From Pantoea sp. AS-PWVM4 (GTDB lineage: Bacteria > Pseudomonadota > Gammaproteobacteria > Enterobacterales > Enterobacteriaceae), in contig NZ_ASZC01000011.1 of NCBI RefSeq assembly GCF_000468095.1, forward strand, positions 1 through 64,000: a stretch of 64,000 nucleotides of DNA, in the 5' to 3' direction. Positions 49,430 to 60,545 of the stretch are shown piece by piece. A model generated the notes under the pieces. That model was not told where the DNA came from, made no database searches, and worked only from the letters and a program-made list of their open reading frames with translations. The stretch's first letter is position 1. Every line of letters starts with the position of its first letter. A program made the translations under genes and the position numbers.

Positions 49430-50470
49430 GTGACCGACAAGACCTCTCTCAGCTACAAAGACGCCGGTGTTGATATTGACGCAGGTAACGCTCTGGTTGA
49501 CCGCATTAAAGGCGTAGTGAAAAAGACCCGCCGCCCGGAAGTGATGGGTGGACTGGGGGGCTTTGGCGCGCTTTGTGCGCTGCCGCAGAAATACCGCGAG
49601 CCAGTGCTGGTCTCCGGCACCGACGGCGTCGGCACCAAGCTGCGTCTGGCGATGGATCTTAAGCGCCATGACAGCATCGGTATCGATCTGGTGGCGATGT
49701 GCGTGAACGATCTGGTGGTGCAAGGCGCTGAGCCGCTGTTCTTCCTCGACTACTATGCCACCGGCAAACTGGATGTCGACACCGCTTCCTCGGTGATCAC
49801 CGGTATCGCTGAAGGTTGTTTGCAATCAGGCTGTGCGCTGGTTGGCGGTGAAACCGCAGAGATGCCTGGCATGTATCACGGCGAAGATTACGACGTGGCG
49901 GGTTTCTGCGTCGGCGTGGTGGAAAAATCAGAGATCATCGACGGCTCGAAAGTGCAGGATGGCGATGTTCTGATCGCGCTGGGTTCCAGTGGCCCGCACT
50001 CTAACGGTTACTCGCTGGTACGTAAGATCCTGGAAGTCAGCCAGACTAACCCGGAAACCAAACAGCTGGAAGGCAAACCGCTGGCCGATCATCTGCTGGC
50101 ACCGACCCGCATTTACGTGAAAAACATCCTGAGCCTGATCGAACAGGTTGATGTGCACGCCATTGCGCACCTGACCGGTGGTGGCTTCTGGGAAAATATT
50201 CCGCGCGTACTGCCGGATAACACCCAGGCGGTGCTGGAAGAAAGCAGCTGGCAGTGGCCGGCAGTGTTCAACTGGTTGCAGCAGGCCGGTAATGTTAGCC
50301 GTCACGAAATGTACCGCACCTTTAACTGTGGCGTGGGCATGGTGATTGCGCTGAGCGCAGCCGAAGCTGATAAAGCGGTACAGCTGATGACTGACGCAGG
50401 CGAGCAGGCGTGGAAGATTGGTGTGATCAAAGCGTCTGATTCTGAAGAGCGTGTGGTTATCAACCCATGA
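49430..50470 (+). CDS. purM: Phosphoribosylformylglycinamidine cyclo-ligase PurM (AIR synthetase)
   Basis: Purine-synthesis enzyme that closes the imidazole ring of AIR with ATP. Landmarks are [42 protein letters not shown] and [11 protein letters not shown]. The start is a GTG at 49430 ([13 protein letters not shown]), as in the E. coli protein (there ATG as recalled), with GGGGA upstream. The 346-residue length matches. purN's ATG overlaps the stop as ATGA. Confidence 0.96.
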   Translation: MTDKTSLSYKDAGVDIDAGNALVDRIKGVVKKTRRPEVMGGLGGFGALCALPQKYREPVLVSGTDGVGTKLRLAMDLKRHDSIGIDLVAMCVNDLVVQGAEPLFFLDYYATGKLDVDTASSVITGIAEGCLQSGCALVGGETAEMPGMYHGEDYDVAGFCVGVVEKSEIIDGSKVQDGDVLIALGSSGPHSNGYSLVRKILEVSQTNPETKQLEGKPLADHLLAPTRIYVKNILSLIEQVDVHAIAHLTGGGFWENIPRVLPDNTQAVLEESSWQWPAVFNWLQQAGNVSRHEMYRTFNCGVGMVIALSAAEADKAVQLMTDAGEQAWKIGVIKASDSEERVVINP

Positions 50471-51105
50471 AAAAACTGGTTGTACTGATCTCCGGCAACG
50501 GCAGCAATCTTCAGTCCATCCTTGACGCCTGCGCAAGCGGGCGTATTAACGGCAGCGTGGCTGCCGTTTTCAGTAATAAATCCTCGGCGCTGGGGTTAAC
50601 CCGTGCGCAGGAAGCCGGTGTGCCGACTCATGCGCTGGCTGCCAGTCAATTCGCTGACCGTGACGCCTTTGATCGCCAGCTGATGCAGGAGATTGATGCT
50701 TACGCCCCTGATTTGGTGGTGCTGGCGGGATATATGCGTATCCTCAGCCAGGCATTTGTCGCGCATTATCATGACCGTCTGGTCAATATCCACCCTTCCC
50801 TGTTGCCAAAATATCCCGGCCTGCATACCCATCGTCAGGCACTGGAGAATGGCGACGCAGAGCATGGTACTTCGGTGCATTTCGTCACCGATGAACTGGA
50901 TGGCGGGCCGATTATTTTACAGGCGCGCGTACCGGTGTTTGCCGATGATACGGAAGAGGATGTTACCGCCCGCGTGCAGCACCAGGAACACGCCATCTAT
51001 CCGCTGGTGATTAGCTGGTTTGTGGAAGGACGTTTGCAGATGCGCGAGGGTGCGGCCTGGCTGGATGATCAACCGCTGCCACCGCAGGGCTACGCTCACG
51101 ATTGA
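50467..51105 (+). CDS. purN: Phosphoribosylglycinamide formyltransferase PurN
   Basis: Transfers a formyl group from 10-formyl-tetrahydrofolate to GAR in purine synthesis (212 aa). Catalytic motif [15 protein letters not shown] with [14 protein letters not shown] downstream, and [15 protein letters not shown]. Start [11 protein letters not shown] region is the phosphate-binding loop. Second gene of the purMN operon. Confidence 0.97.
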   Translation: MKKLVVLISGNGSNLQSILDACASGRINGSVAAVFSNKSSALGLTRAQEAGVPTHALAASQFADRDAFDRQLMQEIDAYAPDLVVLAGYMRILSQAFVAHYHDRLVNIHPSLLPKYPGLHTHRQALENGDAEHGTSVHFVTDELDGGPIILQARVPVFADDTEEDVTARVQHQEHAIYPLVISWFVEGRLQMREGAAWLDDQPLPPQGYAHD

Positions 51106-51127
51106 TCTCAGATTCAATACTGACTTC

Positions 51128-51188
51128 GCGCGATAAATCGCGCCGCTACCGTATTTGCAACCCTTCGTAGCGGCGCGATTTATCGCGC
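51128..51188. repeat. REP pair, reversed orientation
   Basis: Arm 51128-51149 (GCGCGATAAATCGCGCCGCT...) comes first and the GTAGCGGCGCGATTTATCGC arm second (51167-51188), the reverse of most pairs here. It separates convergent purN and pstB. Confidence 0.9.
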
Positions 51189-51206
51189 TTGTTCTTTGTA
51201 TTTTCC

Positions 51207-51974
51207 TCAACCAAATCGACCGGTAATGTAATCTTCCGTACGCCGCGCTTGCGGTGAAGTGAAGATCCGATCCGTCTCATCAAACTCCACCAACTGCCCG
51301 TTATGCATAAACGCGGTGTAATCGGACACGCGCGCCGCCTGCTGCATGTTGTGCGTTACCAGCACCAGCGTGAAATGTTGCTTGAGCGTCGTCATTAATT
51401 CTTCAATCACCAGCGTGGAGATGGGATCGAGCGCGGAAGTTGGCTCGTCCAGCAATAAGACTTCCGGTTCAATGGCGATCGCGCGTGCAATCACCAACCG
51501 TTGCTGTTGACCGGTCGAGAGGGTTAAGGCGTTTTGCCCCAGCTGATCTTTCACTTCACTCCATAACGCCGCCGCGCGTAGCGCACGTTCGCAGGCTTCA
51601 TTCAATATCCGGCGGTCACGCACCCCTTGCAAACGCAGGCCATACACCACGTTTTCATAGATTGATTTGGGGAACGGGTTAGGTCGCTGAAACACCATGC
51701 CGACACGGCGACGCAGTGCAGCCAGATCCTGCTCCGATTGCATAATGGCATGCTGCCCCAGCCAAATCTCCCCTTCCATGCGGCTACCATCAATCACATC
51801 ATTCATGCGATTAAAACAACGCAGCAACGTCGATTTGCCACAGCCGGAAGGGCCGATCAGCGCCGTGATATGGTTCTTCGGCAGTTGCAGGTCAATGTTA
51901 TTCAGCGCCTGGCGCTCGCCATACCACAGCGAAAGCTGATTAACCTTGAGGGCAATGTCGTAATCAGGGGTCAT
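51207..51974 (-). CDS. pstB: Phosphate ABC transporter ATP-binding protein PstB
   Basis: ATPase (255 aa) of a phosphate importer. Walker [20 protein letters not shown] is the PstB form; signature LSTGQQQRL, Walker [13 protein letters not shown] and switch [14 protein letters not shown]. The C-terminus [13 protein letters not shown] is also PstB-like. Third gene of the pstCAB set, 12 bases after pstA. No phoU follows. Confidence 0.93.
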   Translation of the reverse strand: MTPDYDIALKVNQLSLWYGERQALNNIDLQLPKNHITALIGPSGCGKSTLLRCFNRMNDVIDGSRMEGEIWLGQHAIMQSEQDLAALRRRVGMVFQRPNPFPKSIYENVVYGLRLQGVRDRRILNEACERALRAAALWSEVKDQLGQNALTLSTGQQQRLVIARAIAIEPEVLLLDEPTSALDPISTLVIEELMTTLKQHFTLVLVTHNMQQAARVSDYTAFMHNGQLVEFDETDRIFTSPQARRTEDYITGRFG

Positions 51975-51986
51975 GTGGAGAACCTT

Positions 51987-53585
51987 TTAATGCGTCATAA
52001 GCCGGTAACGCTCACGCAGGCGGTGGCGCAACACCATCGCCAGCAGGTTGAGCGACAGGATAATTACCACCAGCAACAGGGCGGTGGCATAAACCAGCGG
52101 GCGGTCAGCGTCGATATTCGGGCTTTGAAATGCCAGATCGTAAATCTGAAAACCGAGGTGCATAAACTTGCGGTCAAGATGTAAATACGGAAATACTGCG
52201 TCCACCGGGAGTTCCGGCACCATCTTCACCACGCCAACCAGCATCAATGGGGCGGTTTCCCCGGCCGCACGCGCGACCGCCAGAATCAAACCGGTCAGCA
52301 TCGCTGGCACCGCCAGTGGCAATACCACGCGCCACAGGGTTTCCGCCTGAGTGGCTCCCAGCGCCAGCGATCCCTGTCGCAGGCTGTCCGGAATGCGTGA
52401 TAATCCTTCCTCGGTGGCGACGATCACCACCGGCAACGTCAGCAACGCCAACGTCAGCGCCGCCCATAACAAACCCGGGGTGCCAAATGTCGGGTTTGGC
52501 AGTGCGCGTGAGTAAAACAATTGGTCGATAGTGCCGCCAATCAGCCAGACAAAAAAGCCAAGGCCAAACACGCCGTACACAATCGATGGCACACCCGCCA
52601 GATTGACCACCGCAATTCGTACCAGCCGGGTCAGAGCATTACGTCCGGCATATTCATGCAGCCAGAGTGCCGCCACCACGCCAAGCGGCATAACGATGAC
52701 CGACATCAGCAGTACCATCAGCACGGTGCCAAAAATTGCCGGTAGCGCGCCACTTTCGCTTTCGCCCGCCGCCGGATTATTGCTGACAAATTGCCACACC
52801 TGGCTGAAGAAATGCTGGACTTTCTGGCCGAAGCTCATGCTATTCGGGTACCAGGCCGCGACAATTTGCGCCAACGGAATCACATGGTCCTGCCCCTGTA
52901 CATCGCGCAGCACCAGCACATCCCGCTGGCTTTCACTTTGCAGCTGGCTCAGTTGATTAGCCAGGGCGCTAAAACGCCGTTGCAGCGCGGCGCTGTTGGC
53001 ATCGTATTCGGATTGCCGCCGCGCACTGAACGCCCCTTTGCGTTGCTGCTCTTCCGCCTGTTGTTGCAGGTTTTCCAACTGGGCATTGAGACGCGCCATA
53101 TCAATACGCCGGATCTGGCTCGCCTGACGTAGCTGCTCATGGGCCGCTTTTAAACGCTGATGCAGCAGCGCATCGCGATCGCGCGCCGTCAGCACTTCAT
53201 TATTTTCACGCAATTCGATAAACCAGCCGTAAGCATTCCCGCCGCTGCGCCGCTGCAACACCATCACATCCGGCGGCTGACGAATTTCGGCCTGGTTTTG
53301 ACTGTCAATGACGCGGAAATCAGGCGGAGAAAAATCACGATTCCCGGTTTTCACCACATAACGCCAGCCGCTGCCATGCTGCTGGCGCTGCACTGTCTCG
53401 CCCAGCAGCTTCACCGGTTCACCATCGGGTGGCTGGAACTGATATTGATCGACCGGCTGGGGCCAGAAGGCGCGCATACCCTGCCAGGCCAGCAGCCCAA
53501 TCAGCAAGGTAAAAGCCAACAAACAGACGGCCACCGCACCGGCGGTGAGCCAGCGCCAGCGATCATTTTGGCGCATCGCCTTCAT
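51987..53585 (-). CDS. pstA: PstA-like phosphate permease, long form with periplasmic coiled coil
   Basis: 532 residues, far longer than the ~296 of E. coli PstA. One N-terminal helix (~15-34) precedes a ~230-residue periplasmic insert with a Gln/Arg-rich coiled coil (KAAHEQLRQASQIRRI, RLNAQLENLQQQAEEQQRK). The typical permease with six helices then follows, with the EAA loop LRQGSLALGATQAETLWRVVLP and a PstA-type LMLVGVVKMVPELP end. Its ATG overlaps the pstC stop by 4 bases. Long PstA/PstC pairs occur in other gamma-proteobacteria (family knowledge). Confidence 0.85.
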   Translation of the reverse strand: MKAMRQNDRWRWLTAGAVAVCLLAFTLLIGLLAWQGMRAFWPQPVDQYQFQPPDGEPVKLLGETVQRQQHGSGWRYVVKTGNRDFSPPDFRVIDSQNQAEIRQPPDVMVLQRRSGGNAYGWFIELRENNEVLTARDRDALLHQRLKAAHEQLRQASQIRRIDMARLNAQLENLQQQAEEQQRKGAFSARRQSEYDANSAALQRRFSALANQLSQLQSESQRDVLVLRDVQGQDHVIPLAQIVAAWYPNSMSFGQKVQHFFSQVWQFVSNNPAAGESESGALPAIFGTVLMVLLMSVIVMPLGVVAALWLHEYAGRNALTRLVRIAVVNLAGVPSIVYGVFGLGFFVWLIGGTIDQLFYSRALPNPTFGTPGLLWAALTLALLTLPVVIVATEEGLSRIPDSLRQGSLALGATQAETLWRVVLPLAVPAMLTGLILAVARAAGETAPLMLVGVVKMVPELPVDAVFPYLHLDRKFMHLGFQIYDLAFQSPNIDADRPLVYATALLLVVIILSLNLLAMVLRHRLRERYRLMTH

Positions 53586-55663
53586 CCCTGCCCCTCATGC
53601 TGGTTGTAACGCTGGCGCAGACGCTGGCGAATGACCTCCGCCACCGTGTTAATAATCAGGGTAAAAATCAACAGAATCAGTGCGCTAAGGAACAAGATAC
53701 GATAATGGGCACTCCCTGCTGCCGCCTCCGGCATCTCAATGGCGATATTGGCTGACAACGCGCGCAGCCCGGCAAACAAGCCACCTTCGCTCACCGGCGT
53801 GTTGCCGGTCGCCATCAGCACGATCATGGTTTCACCCAACGCCCGACCAAAACCGATCATCAATGCGGCAAAAATACCCGCTGAAGCCCCCGGCAGCACC
53901 ACGCGCGTCAGGGTTTGCCACGGTGTCGCCCCCAATGCCAGCGACCCTTGCCCCAATGAGAGCGGCACACTGAACAAGGCATCTTCCGCTAAGGTAAAGA
54001 TTAGCGGCACCAGCGCGAACCCCATCGCCAGCGCGGCCACCAGCAGGTTGCGTTGCTCATAATGGGCCAGACGCTCCCCGATATTTGGCCAGATATAAGT
54101 GGGTAGCCACAGCGTAAACAGGGTGACGGCCAGCAATATCGGCAGCAATAACAACACTTCGTAGCCCGGCTGACGCCAGCGTGCGGGCAGACGCGGGCTG
54201 AACAGGCCACATAACAGCAAGGTCGCTGCCAGCACCAGTGGCAGCAACAGCACGCCAATCAACGCATTGCTGATGTGCGGTGCCAGCCAGATCCCGGCAA
54301 TCAAACCGATGACCACGCTCGGCAGCGCCCCCATCATCTCAATGCCCGGCTTGACCCAACGACGCAAACCCGGCGTCATAAACCATGCGGTATACATCGC
54401 CGCTGCCAGCGCCAGCGGCGTGGCAAACAGCAGCGCCAGGCTGGCCGCTTTCAACGTGCCAATCACCAGCGGCATCAGACTAAATTTCGCCTGATAGCTG
54501 TCCCCTGCGGCGGTGGATTGCCACACCCAATCGGGCTGCGGGTAGTTTTCGTACCAGATTTTTTGCCACAAATTACGCCAACTGAAATCCGGCCAGGGAT
54601 CGTCGAGGCGCAGACGCTGCCATTGCCCTGCCCGCTCCAGCAGCAGCGTGTCACCGCGTGGAGAGAACGCAGCCGCCTGAACGCCGGGAGCCAGTTTGCG
54701 GGTGACAATCGGTCCCGGCTGTTTGCTGGCAAACAGGCTAACCTCGCCTGCCGCATTCAGAGTGGCGAATACGCGACGCTGGGACTCAGTGACAATTAAG
54801 CTCGCGCCCGTGCTGGCATTGAAGGTGCGTATTTCCTGTAAACGCGGCCCCTGCGGCCCGGCAATGGCAAACCACTGGCTGACGCCGCGCGTATCCTGAA
54901 TCAATAAGGTACGCCCCCCAGCCAACAGATGCAGGCTTTGCGGTTTCTCCGTCAGGGTTTGCGTTTCGCGCAATTGCGCGCCATCCGTGCTGACTTGCCA
55001 GACGCGCAACAGGCGGCCTTCGCTGGTATACAGCACGCTGCCATCGGGTGAGAGCAACAGGCGATCGGCCTGCTGCTGCGGCAGAAGAATTTGACCAACG
55101 CGGTTTGAGTTATCCAGTGTCAGGAGAACAATTCCGGCAGCGGTTTGCGCCGCAATCCGCCATTGGTTGTCCGTGAGCGTAGCCAGCGCCATGTGCGACA
55201 CCGCCCCCTGGGGAAGATGTAACGGACGATCGCCGAGTGGAAAGCGCCATTCGCCGTTAACCGGCTGCATCAGCAGTAAATCGCCCTGCATATTCAGCAG
55301 CAGGCTGTGATGGTAGGCGCTCTGCGCTACCGCATCCGGTTTGCCCTGCAACGCCAGCGCAGGTCCGGCAGGTTGTCCATCCAGCGGAATAAAACGTGCT
55401 TCGTTACGGCTGATACGCCAACCGAGCGGCCCGTCGCTGCCCATTGCCAACACCGGGGCTTTGTCCCACAGCTGTTGACTGGCAACCACCTGCACACCTG
55501 GCGTGCTAAAAAGGGGCAATACGACCCAGATTAACCAGAAGAACAGCAGTAACATCAGTAGCAAAATTCCCACACCGCAAGCGGTGACGATACGCTTAAC
55601 CCACCGGTCAATGGCACGGCGGCGTTTATCGCTAAAGTGGACGGGAATGCTTGTTATGCTCAT
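53582..55663 (-). CDS. pstC: PstC-like phosphate permease, long form with propeller-like periplasmic domain
   Basis: 693 residues from MSITSIPVHFSDKRRRAIDR, about twice the E. coli PstC. A helix at ~33-58 leads to a periplasmic region of ~330 residues with repeated beta-type segments (LLLSPDGSVLYTSEGRLLRVWQ, AAFSPRGDTLLLERAGQWQRL) like a WD/beta-propeller. The permease core with an EAA loop LGQGSLALGATPWQTLTRVVLPG completes it. The start is chosen by the conserved SDKRR motif; upstream codons lack an RBS. First of pstCAB, divergent from ppk, and no pstS is beside it. Confidence 0.85.
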   Translation of the reverse strand: MSITSIPVHFSDKRRRAIDRWVKRIVTACGVGILLLMLLLFFWLIWVVLPLFSTPGVQVVASQQLWDKAPVLAMGSDGPLGWRISRNEARFIPLDGQPAGPALALQGKPDAVAQSAYHHSLLLNMQGDLLLMQPVNGEWRFPLGDRPLHLPQGAVSHMALATLTDNQWRIAAQTAAGIVLLTLDNSNRVGQILLPQQQADRLLLSPDGSVLYTSEGRLLRVWQVSTDGAQLRETQTLTEKPQSLHLLAGGRTLLIQDTRGVSQWFAIAGPQGPRLQEIRTFNASTGASLIVTESQRRVFATLNAAGEVSLFASKQPGPIVTRKLAPGVQAAAFSPRGDTLLLERAGQWQRLRLDDPWPDFSWRNLWQKIWYENYPQPDWVWQSTAAGDSYQAKFSLMPLVIGTLKAASLALLFATPLALAAAMYTAWFMTPGLRRWVKPGIEMMGALPSVVIGLIAGIWLAPHISNALIGVLLLPLVLAATLLLCGLFSPRLPARWRQPGYEVLLLLPILLAVTLFTLWLPTYIWPNIGERLAHYEQRNLLVAALAMGFALVPLIFTLAEDALFSVPLSLGQGSLALGATPWQTLTRVVLPGASAGIFAALMIGFGRALGETMIVLMATGNTPVSEGGLFAGLRALSANIAIEMPEAAAGSAHYRILFLSALILLIFTLIINTVAEVIRQRLRQRYNQHEGQG

Positions 55664-55845
55664 GCAGATCAGGGTTAGGCTCGTAGACAAGCCGCTATGT
55701 TGCCCGTAGCTGATTGATAAGACAACTGTTGGCGTTGGACAAGCCTGCCATACTCTCGCCATAATGGTGAGGGAGACTGTGCGAAACAGCGCAATCGCGC
55801 CTTTTCGCCGGGCATCCCGTCCAGCAACAGCATCACGGAGTCAGA

Positions 55846-57906
55846 ATGGGTCAGGAAAAGCTGTATATAGAAAAAGAATTAAGCTGGTTATCGTTCAACG
55901 AACGCGTGTTACAGGAAGCAGCGGATAAAAGTAACCCGCTGATTGAACGTATGCGTTTCCTCGGGATCTATTCGAACAACCTTGATGAATTTTATAAAGT
56001 TCGCTTTGCCGATTTAAAACGCCGCATTCTGATTGGGGAAGAACAAGGTTCACCCAGCACGCCACGCCACCTGCTGAAGAAGATTCAACAACGGGTACTG
56101 AAGTCTGACCAGGAATTTGATGCGCTTTATAACGATCTGCTGCTGGAAATGGCGCGTAATCAGATCTTCCTGATTAACGAACGCCAACTGTCACCCAACC
56201 AGCAGGTATGGTTACGTTACTATTTCAAGCATCAGCTGCGTCAGCACATCACGCCAATTCTGGTCAATCACGACACCGACTTAATCGAATTCCTGAAAGA
56301 TGATTACACCTACCTGGCGGTAGAAATTATTCGTGGGGACGATAAACGCTACGCACTGCTGGAGATTCCGTCCGATAAAGTGCCGCGCTTCGTTAACCTG
56401 CCTGCTGAGTCGCCACGTCGTCGTAAACCGATGATCCTGTTGGACAATATCCTGCGTTATTGCCTTGATGATATCTTTAAAGGCTTCTACGACTATGATG
56501 CGCTGAACGCCTATTCGATGAAGATGACGCGCGATGCAGAGTACGATCTGGTCACGGAGATGGAATCCAGCTTGCTGGAGCTGATGTCTTCCAGCCTGAA
56601 GCAGCGTCTGAATGCGGAACCGGTGCGCTTCGTGTATCAACGGGATATGCCAGATGAAATGGTGGAGATGCTGCGCCATAAACTTTCCATCTCCAACTAC
56701 GATTCGGTGGTGCCGGGTGGCCGTTACCACAACTTTAAAGATTTTATTAGCTTCCCGAATGAGGGCAAAAGCAATCTGGAAAATCGTCCGTTGCCACAGA
56801 TCCGTCATATCGGTTTTGATGGCTTCCGCAACGGCTTTGATGCGATTCGTAACCGCGATGTGCTGCTCTACTATCCGTATCATACCTTTGAGCATGTGCT
56901 GGAACTGCTGCGTCAGGCGTCTTTCGACCCGAGCGTGCTGGCGATCAAAATCAACATCTACCGTGTAGCCAAGAACTCACGCATCATGGATGCGATGATC
57001 CACGCCGCCTACAACGGCAAAAAAGTGACGGTGGTGGTAGAGTTACAGGCGCGTTTCGATGAAGAAGCCAACATCCACTGGGCCAAGCGTCTGACCGAAG
57101 CTGGCGTCCACGTTATCTTCTCTGCGCCGGGTCTGAAAATTCACGCCAAGCTGTTCCTGATTTCGCGTCGCGAAGGGGAAGAGATTGTGCGCTACGCGCA
57201 TATCGGCACCGGTAACTTTAACGAGAAGACCGCGCGCCTTTATACTGACTACTCTTTGCTGACGGCGGATGCTCGTATCACCAACGAAGTGCGTCGGGTG
57301 TTTAACTTTATTGAAAACCCTTATCGCCCGGTGAGTTTCGACCATTTAATGGTTTCGCCGCAAAATTCGCGCAGTATGCTTTATCAATTGATTGATAACG
57401 AAATTGCCAACGTGCAGCAGGGAATTCCAGCGGGCATTACGCTGAAAATTAATAACCTGGTAGATAACGGGTTGGTAGATCGGTTGTATGCTGCTTCAGC
57501 GGCGGGGGTGAAAGTGAACCTGCTGGTACGCGGCATGTGCTCGCTGATCCCTGATTTACCGGGTATCAGCGAAAATATTCGCGTGATTAGCATCGTTGAC
57601 CGCTATCTTGAGCATGACCGCGTCTATATTTTCGAAAGCGGCGGCGATAAAAAAGTGTTCCTCTCCTCTGCGGATTGGATGACACGTAACATCGATTACC
57701 GTATTGAAGTGGCCGTGTCGATCCTCGACCCGCGTCTGAAACAGCGCGTGCTGGATATCATCGCCATCCTGTTTAGCGATACAGTTAAAGCCCGTATCGT
57801 GGACAAAGAACTGAGTAACCGTTATGTGCCGCGCGGCAACCGCAGAAAAGTGCGCTCGCAACTGGCGATTTACGATTACATCAAGCAACTGGAACAACCT
57901 GAATAA
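55846..57906 (+). CDS. ppk: Polyphosphate kinase Ppk (PPK1)
   Basis: Membrane-associated kinase that builds polyphosphate from ATP and reverses it (686 aa, like E. coli). The autophosphorylated His433 stands in [13 protein letters not shown], a second conserved His in [12 protein letters not shown], and the four PPK1 domains are complete. Start [21 protein letters not shown] follows GGAG. Operon with ppx, 5 bases apart. Confidence 0.98.
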   Translation: MGQEKLYIEKELSWLSFNERVLQEAADKSNPLIERMRFLGIYSNNLDEFYKVRFADLKRRILIGEEQGSPSTPRHLLKKIQQRVLKSDQEFDALYNDLLLEMARNQIFLINERQLSPNQQVWLRYYFKHQLRQHITPILVNHDTDLIEFLKDDYTYLAVEIIRGDDKRYALLEIPSDKVPRFVNLPAESPRRRKPMILLDNILRYCLDDIFKGFYDYDALNAYSMKMTRDAEYDLVTEMESSLLELMSSSLKQRLNAEPVRFVYQRDMPDEMVEMLRHKLSISNYDSVVPGGRYHNFKDFISFPNEGKSNLENRPLPQIRHIGFDGFRNGFDAIRNRDVLLYYPYHTFEHVLELLRQASFDPSVLAIKINIYRVAKNSRIMDAMIHAAYNGKKVTVVVELQARFDEEANIHWAKRLTEAGVHVIFSAPGLKIHAKLFLISRREGEEIVRYAHIGTGNFNEKTARLYTDYSLLTADARITNEVRRVFNFIENPYRPVSFDHLMVSPQNSRSMLYQLIDNEIANVQQGIPAGITLKINNLVDNGLVDRLYAASAAGVKVNLLVRGMCSLIPDLPGISENIRVISIVDRYLEHDRVYIFESGGDKKVFLSSADWMTRNIDYRIEVAVSILDPRLKQRVLDIIAILFSDTVKARIVDKELSNRYVPRGNRRKVRSQLAIYDYIKQLEQPE

Positions 57907-57911
57907 TTCCT

Positions 57912-59435
57912 ATGCCAATATCCCATAAGAGTACGCCAAAGCCTCAGGAGTTTGCGGCCATCGACCTTGGCTCCAACAGTTTCCATATGGTGATTGCCCG
58001 TGTGGTGGATGGCGCCATGCAGGTGTTGGGACGCCTCAAGCAACGCGTGCATCTGGCCGATGGGCTGGATGCACAAAATCGGCTGAGCGAAGAAGCCATT
58101 CAACGCGGGCTGAATTGCCTGGCGTTATTTGCCGAGCGTTTACAGGGATTCAGTCCAGCCAACGTAACCATCGTCGGGACGCATACGCTGCGTCAGGCCA
58201 TCAATGCGGAAGAGTTTTTGCAACGCGCGGCCGACGTCATTCCATACCCGATTGAGGTGATCTCCGGGAATGAGGAAGCACGTCTGATCTTTATGGGTGT
58301 GGAGCACACCCAGCCGGAGAAAGGCCGCAAGCTGGTCATTGATATCGGCGGTGGTTCGACTGAGCTGGTGATTGGCGAAGATTTTGAGCCACAACTGGTG
58401 GAAAGCCGCCGAATGGGTTGCGTCAGCTTTGCCCAGCTCTACTTCCCGAAAGGGGAAATCTCGCCGGAAAACTTTCGTCGCGCCCGTCTGGCAGCAGCAC
58501 AGAAGCTGGAAACCCTGTCGTGGCAATATCGCCTGCATGGCTGGCAGTATGCGCTGGGCGCATCAGGAACCATCAAAGCGGCCTGCGAAGTGCTGCTGGC
58601 GATGGGCGAGAAAGAGAAACTGATTACCCCGGAACGACTGGACCAGTTGTACAGCGAGGTGATCAAGCACAAATCCTTTGCTGCACTCAGCCTGCCGGGT
58701 TTGTCCGAGGAGCGTAAAGTGGTGTTTGTTCCGGGCCTGGCGATCTTGTGTGGCGTGTTTGATGCGCTGGCCATCCGCGAGCTGCGTCTGTCGGATGGTG
58801 CGCTGCGCGAAGGCGTGCTGTATGAAATGGAAGGTCGCTTCCGTCATCAGGACATTCGTAGCCGCACCGCCCAGAGTCTGGCAAACCACTACGCTATCGA
58901 CAGCGATCAGGCTCGCCGCGTGTTGGAAACCACCGAACAACTTTATCTGCAATGGCTCGATCAGAATCCCAAACTGGCTAACCCGCAGCTTTCTGCCCTG
59001 CTGAAATGGGCGGCGCTGCTGCATGAAGTCGGGCTGACCATTAACCATAGCGGTATGCAGCGCCATTCGGCCTATATCCTGCAAAACACCAACATGCCGG
59101 GCTTTAACCAGGATCAACAGATGCTGCTGGCGATGCTGGTACGCTTCCATCGTAAAGCGGTGAAGATGGATGAGATGCCGCGCTTCACCCTGTTTAAAAA
59201 GAAGCAATTCTTACCGTTGGTTTTCCTGCTGCGTCTCGGCACCCTGCTGAACAATCAGCGCCAGGCGACCACGCGTCCGGATTCGCTGAAATTGTCCACC
59301 GATGACGGCCACTGGACGCTCACCTTCCCGTCTGGCTACTTTAGCCAGAATACATTGGTGCAGTTGGATCTGGAGCGCGAGCAAAGCTACTGGAATGAAG
59401 TGACCGGCTGGAACCTGATTCTGCAAGAGGAGTAA
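57912..59435 (+). CDS. ppx: Exopolyphosphatase Ppx
   Basis: Releases phosphate from polyphosphate ends and acts on pppGpp (507 aa). The ASKHA-fold phosphate loops [17 protein letters not shown] and [15 protein letters not shown] are intact. The C-terminal HD-like helical domain holds [22 protein letters not shown], split at NHSG. Follows ppk. Confidence 0.97.
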   Translation: MPISHKSTPKPQEFAAIDLGSNSFHMVIARVVDGAMQVLGRLKQRVHLADGLDAQNRLSEEAIQRGLNCLALFAERLQGFSPANVTIVGTHTLRQAINAEEFLQRAADVIPYPIEVISGNEEARLIFMGVEHTQPEKGRKLVIDIGGGSTELVIGEDFEPQLVESRRMGCVSFAQLYFPKGEISPENFRRARLAAAQKLETLSWQYRLHGWQYALGASGTIKAACEVLLAMGEKEKLITPERLDQLYSEVIKHKSFAALSLPGLSEERKVVFVPGLAILCGVFDALAIRELRLSDGALREGVLYEMEGRFRHQDIRSRTAQSLANHYAIDSDQARRVLETTEQLYLQWLDQNPKLANPQLSALLKWAALLHEVGLTINHSGMQRHSAYILQNTNMPGFNQDQQMLLAMLVRFHRKAVKMDEMPRFTLFKKKQFLPLVFLLRLGTLLNNQRQATTRPDSLKLSTDDGHWTLTFPSGYFSQNTLVQLDLEREQSYWNEVTGWNLILQEE

Positions 59436-59447
59436 ACGCGGGTTACT

Positions 59448-60047
59448 ATGAGCATTCGTCCTGACAACTATTTCGCGGAAAAATATGGCCTGACGCCACC
59501 GCATTCGGAAGTGCTGGAAGCGCTGCCCAAATTAACTCCGGGTAAAGCGCTGGATTTGGGGTGCGGCCAGGGCCGCAACAGCTTGTTTCTCAACCAGCAG
59601 GGCTTTGATGTGACAGGCTGGGACAGCAATCCGCAGAGTCTGGCGCGGTTGCAGCAGATTATCCATGAGGAGCAGCTGCAAAATATCCGTGCTGAATCCT
59701 GTGACCTGAATCAGGTGCGCTTCAACGGCGAGTATCAGCTGGTGCTGTCCACCGTAGTGATGATGTTCCTGCAACCGCAGAGCATCCCGCAGTTGATTGC
59801 TGATATGCAGGCCAGCACGGTGAAATATGGCTATAACCTGATCGTCGCGGCGATGAGTACCGATGACTATCCCAACCCGCTGGATTTCCCGTTCACCTTT
59901 AAATCCGGCGAACTGAGCCACTACTATCGCAACTGGCATATCGTGAAATACAACGAACATGTGGGTGAGTTGCATCGCCGTGATGAAAACGGCCAGCGCA
60001 TCCGCTGTCGTTTCGCCACGTTGCTGGCTCAAAAGGCAAGTTACTGA
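59448..60047 (+). CDS. tehB: SAM-dependent methyltransferase TehB
   Basis: 199-residue class I methyltransferase. SAM-binding motif I is ALDLGCGQGRNSLFL; DLNQVRFNGEYQLVLSTVVMMFL and YNLIVAAMSTDDYP match E. coli TehB, whose overexpression gives tellurite resistance by methylation. The physiological role is unclear. No tehA is next to it. It sits where E. coli has pdeF (yfgF), 12 bases after ppx. Confidence 0.9.
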   Translation: MSIRPDNYFAEKYGLTPPHSEVLEALPKLTPGKALDLGCGQGRNSLFLNQQGFDVTGWDSNPQSLARLQQIIHEEQLQNIRAESCDLNQVRFNGEYQLVLSTVVMMFLQPQSIPQLIADMQASTVKYGYNLIVAAMSTDDYPNPLDFPFTFKSGELSHYYRNWHIVKYNEHVGELHRRDENGQRIRCRFATLLAQKASY

Positions 60048-60049
60048 CC

Positions 60050-60121
60050 GTAGCGGCGCGATTTATCGCGCGGGTTTTTCCTGCAACGCGCACGAAATTG
60101 CGCGATAAATTGCGCCGCTAC
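60050..60121. repeat. REPIN-like inverted REP pair
   Basis: Arms 60050-60071 (GTAGCGGCGCGATTTATCGC...) and 60100-60121, the latter with ATT for ATC in its inner part. It begins 3 bases after the tehB stop. Confidence 0.88.
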
Positions 60122-60240
60122 GTGTTTGGTGGGTATTTTTAACCTTTTCTGCTCATTTTTCACCCAGCGATTGATTTAGCGATCTAAGTATGACTAAATG
60201 TTGCAATCGCCCAGAAGGGTATCTACAGGAAACACCCCGC

Positions 60241-60426
60241 GTGAATAACGCTTTCCCCGCACGAAGACGTCCCAAAACCGGTTCGATGACACGTATTGTT
60301 TTGCTGATCAGTTTTTTTATTTTGGTTGGCCGTCTGATTTTTACCATCCCTGGTGCCATTGAGCATCATCAGCAAAAGAAAGCCACATCTGATCCGGTGA
60401 CACAAAGCAGTAACGACACGCGTTAA
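60241..60426 (+). CDS. yfgG: YfgG, DUF2633 small membrane protein
   Basis: A 61-residue protein with a basic N-terminus (ARRRPKTGSMTRIV), one membrane helix (IVLLISFFILVGRLIF) and a polar tail (EHHQQKKAT). RMTRIVLLISF and -HHQ-KK match E. coli YfgG (63 aa as recalled). The GTG at 60241 is preferred, since AGGAAA lies 9 bases upstream; an ATG at 60190 has no SD. Function not established. Confidence 0.85.
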   Translation: MNNAFPARRRPKTGSMTRIVLLISFFILVGRLIFTIPGAIEHHQQKKATSDPVTQSSNDTR

Positions 60427-60545
60427 GGAATTTGCGAGTCACTGCGCCGCCACATTGTCCATTGCGACGATGATGTTTGTTACGTCCTGTTTACCCGTAA
60501 CGCACTACACTTCGAACTGACATTTACAGACACAAAGGACGCGTT

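Noticed and set aside
55664-55845. Pho box between pstC and ppk
   Set aside because: Only isolated TTGTC pieces at 18-base spacing; no 11-base direct repeat of CTGTCAT type, so not called.
60427-60545. Mg2+ riboswitch in front of mgtE
   Set aside because: The gap is only about 120 bases and lacks the M-box core sequences.
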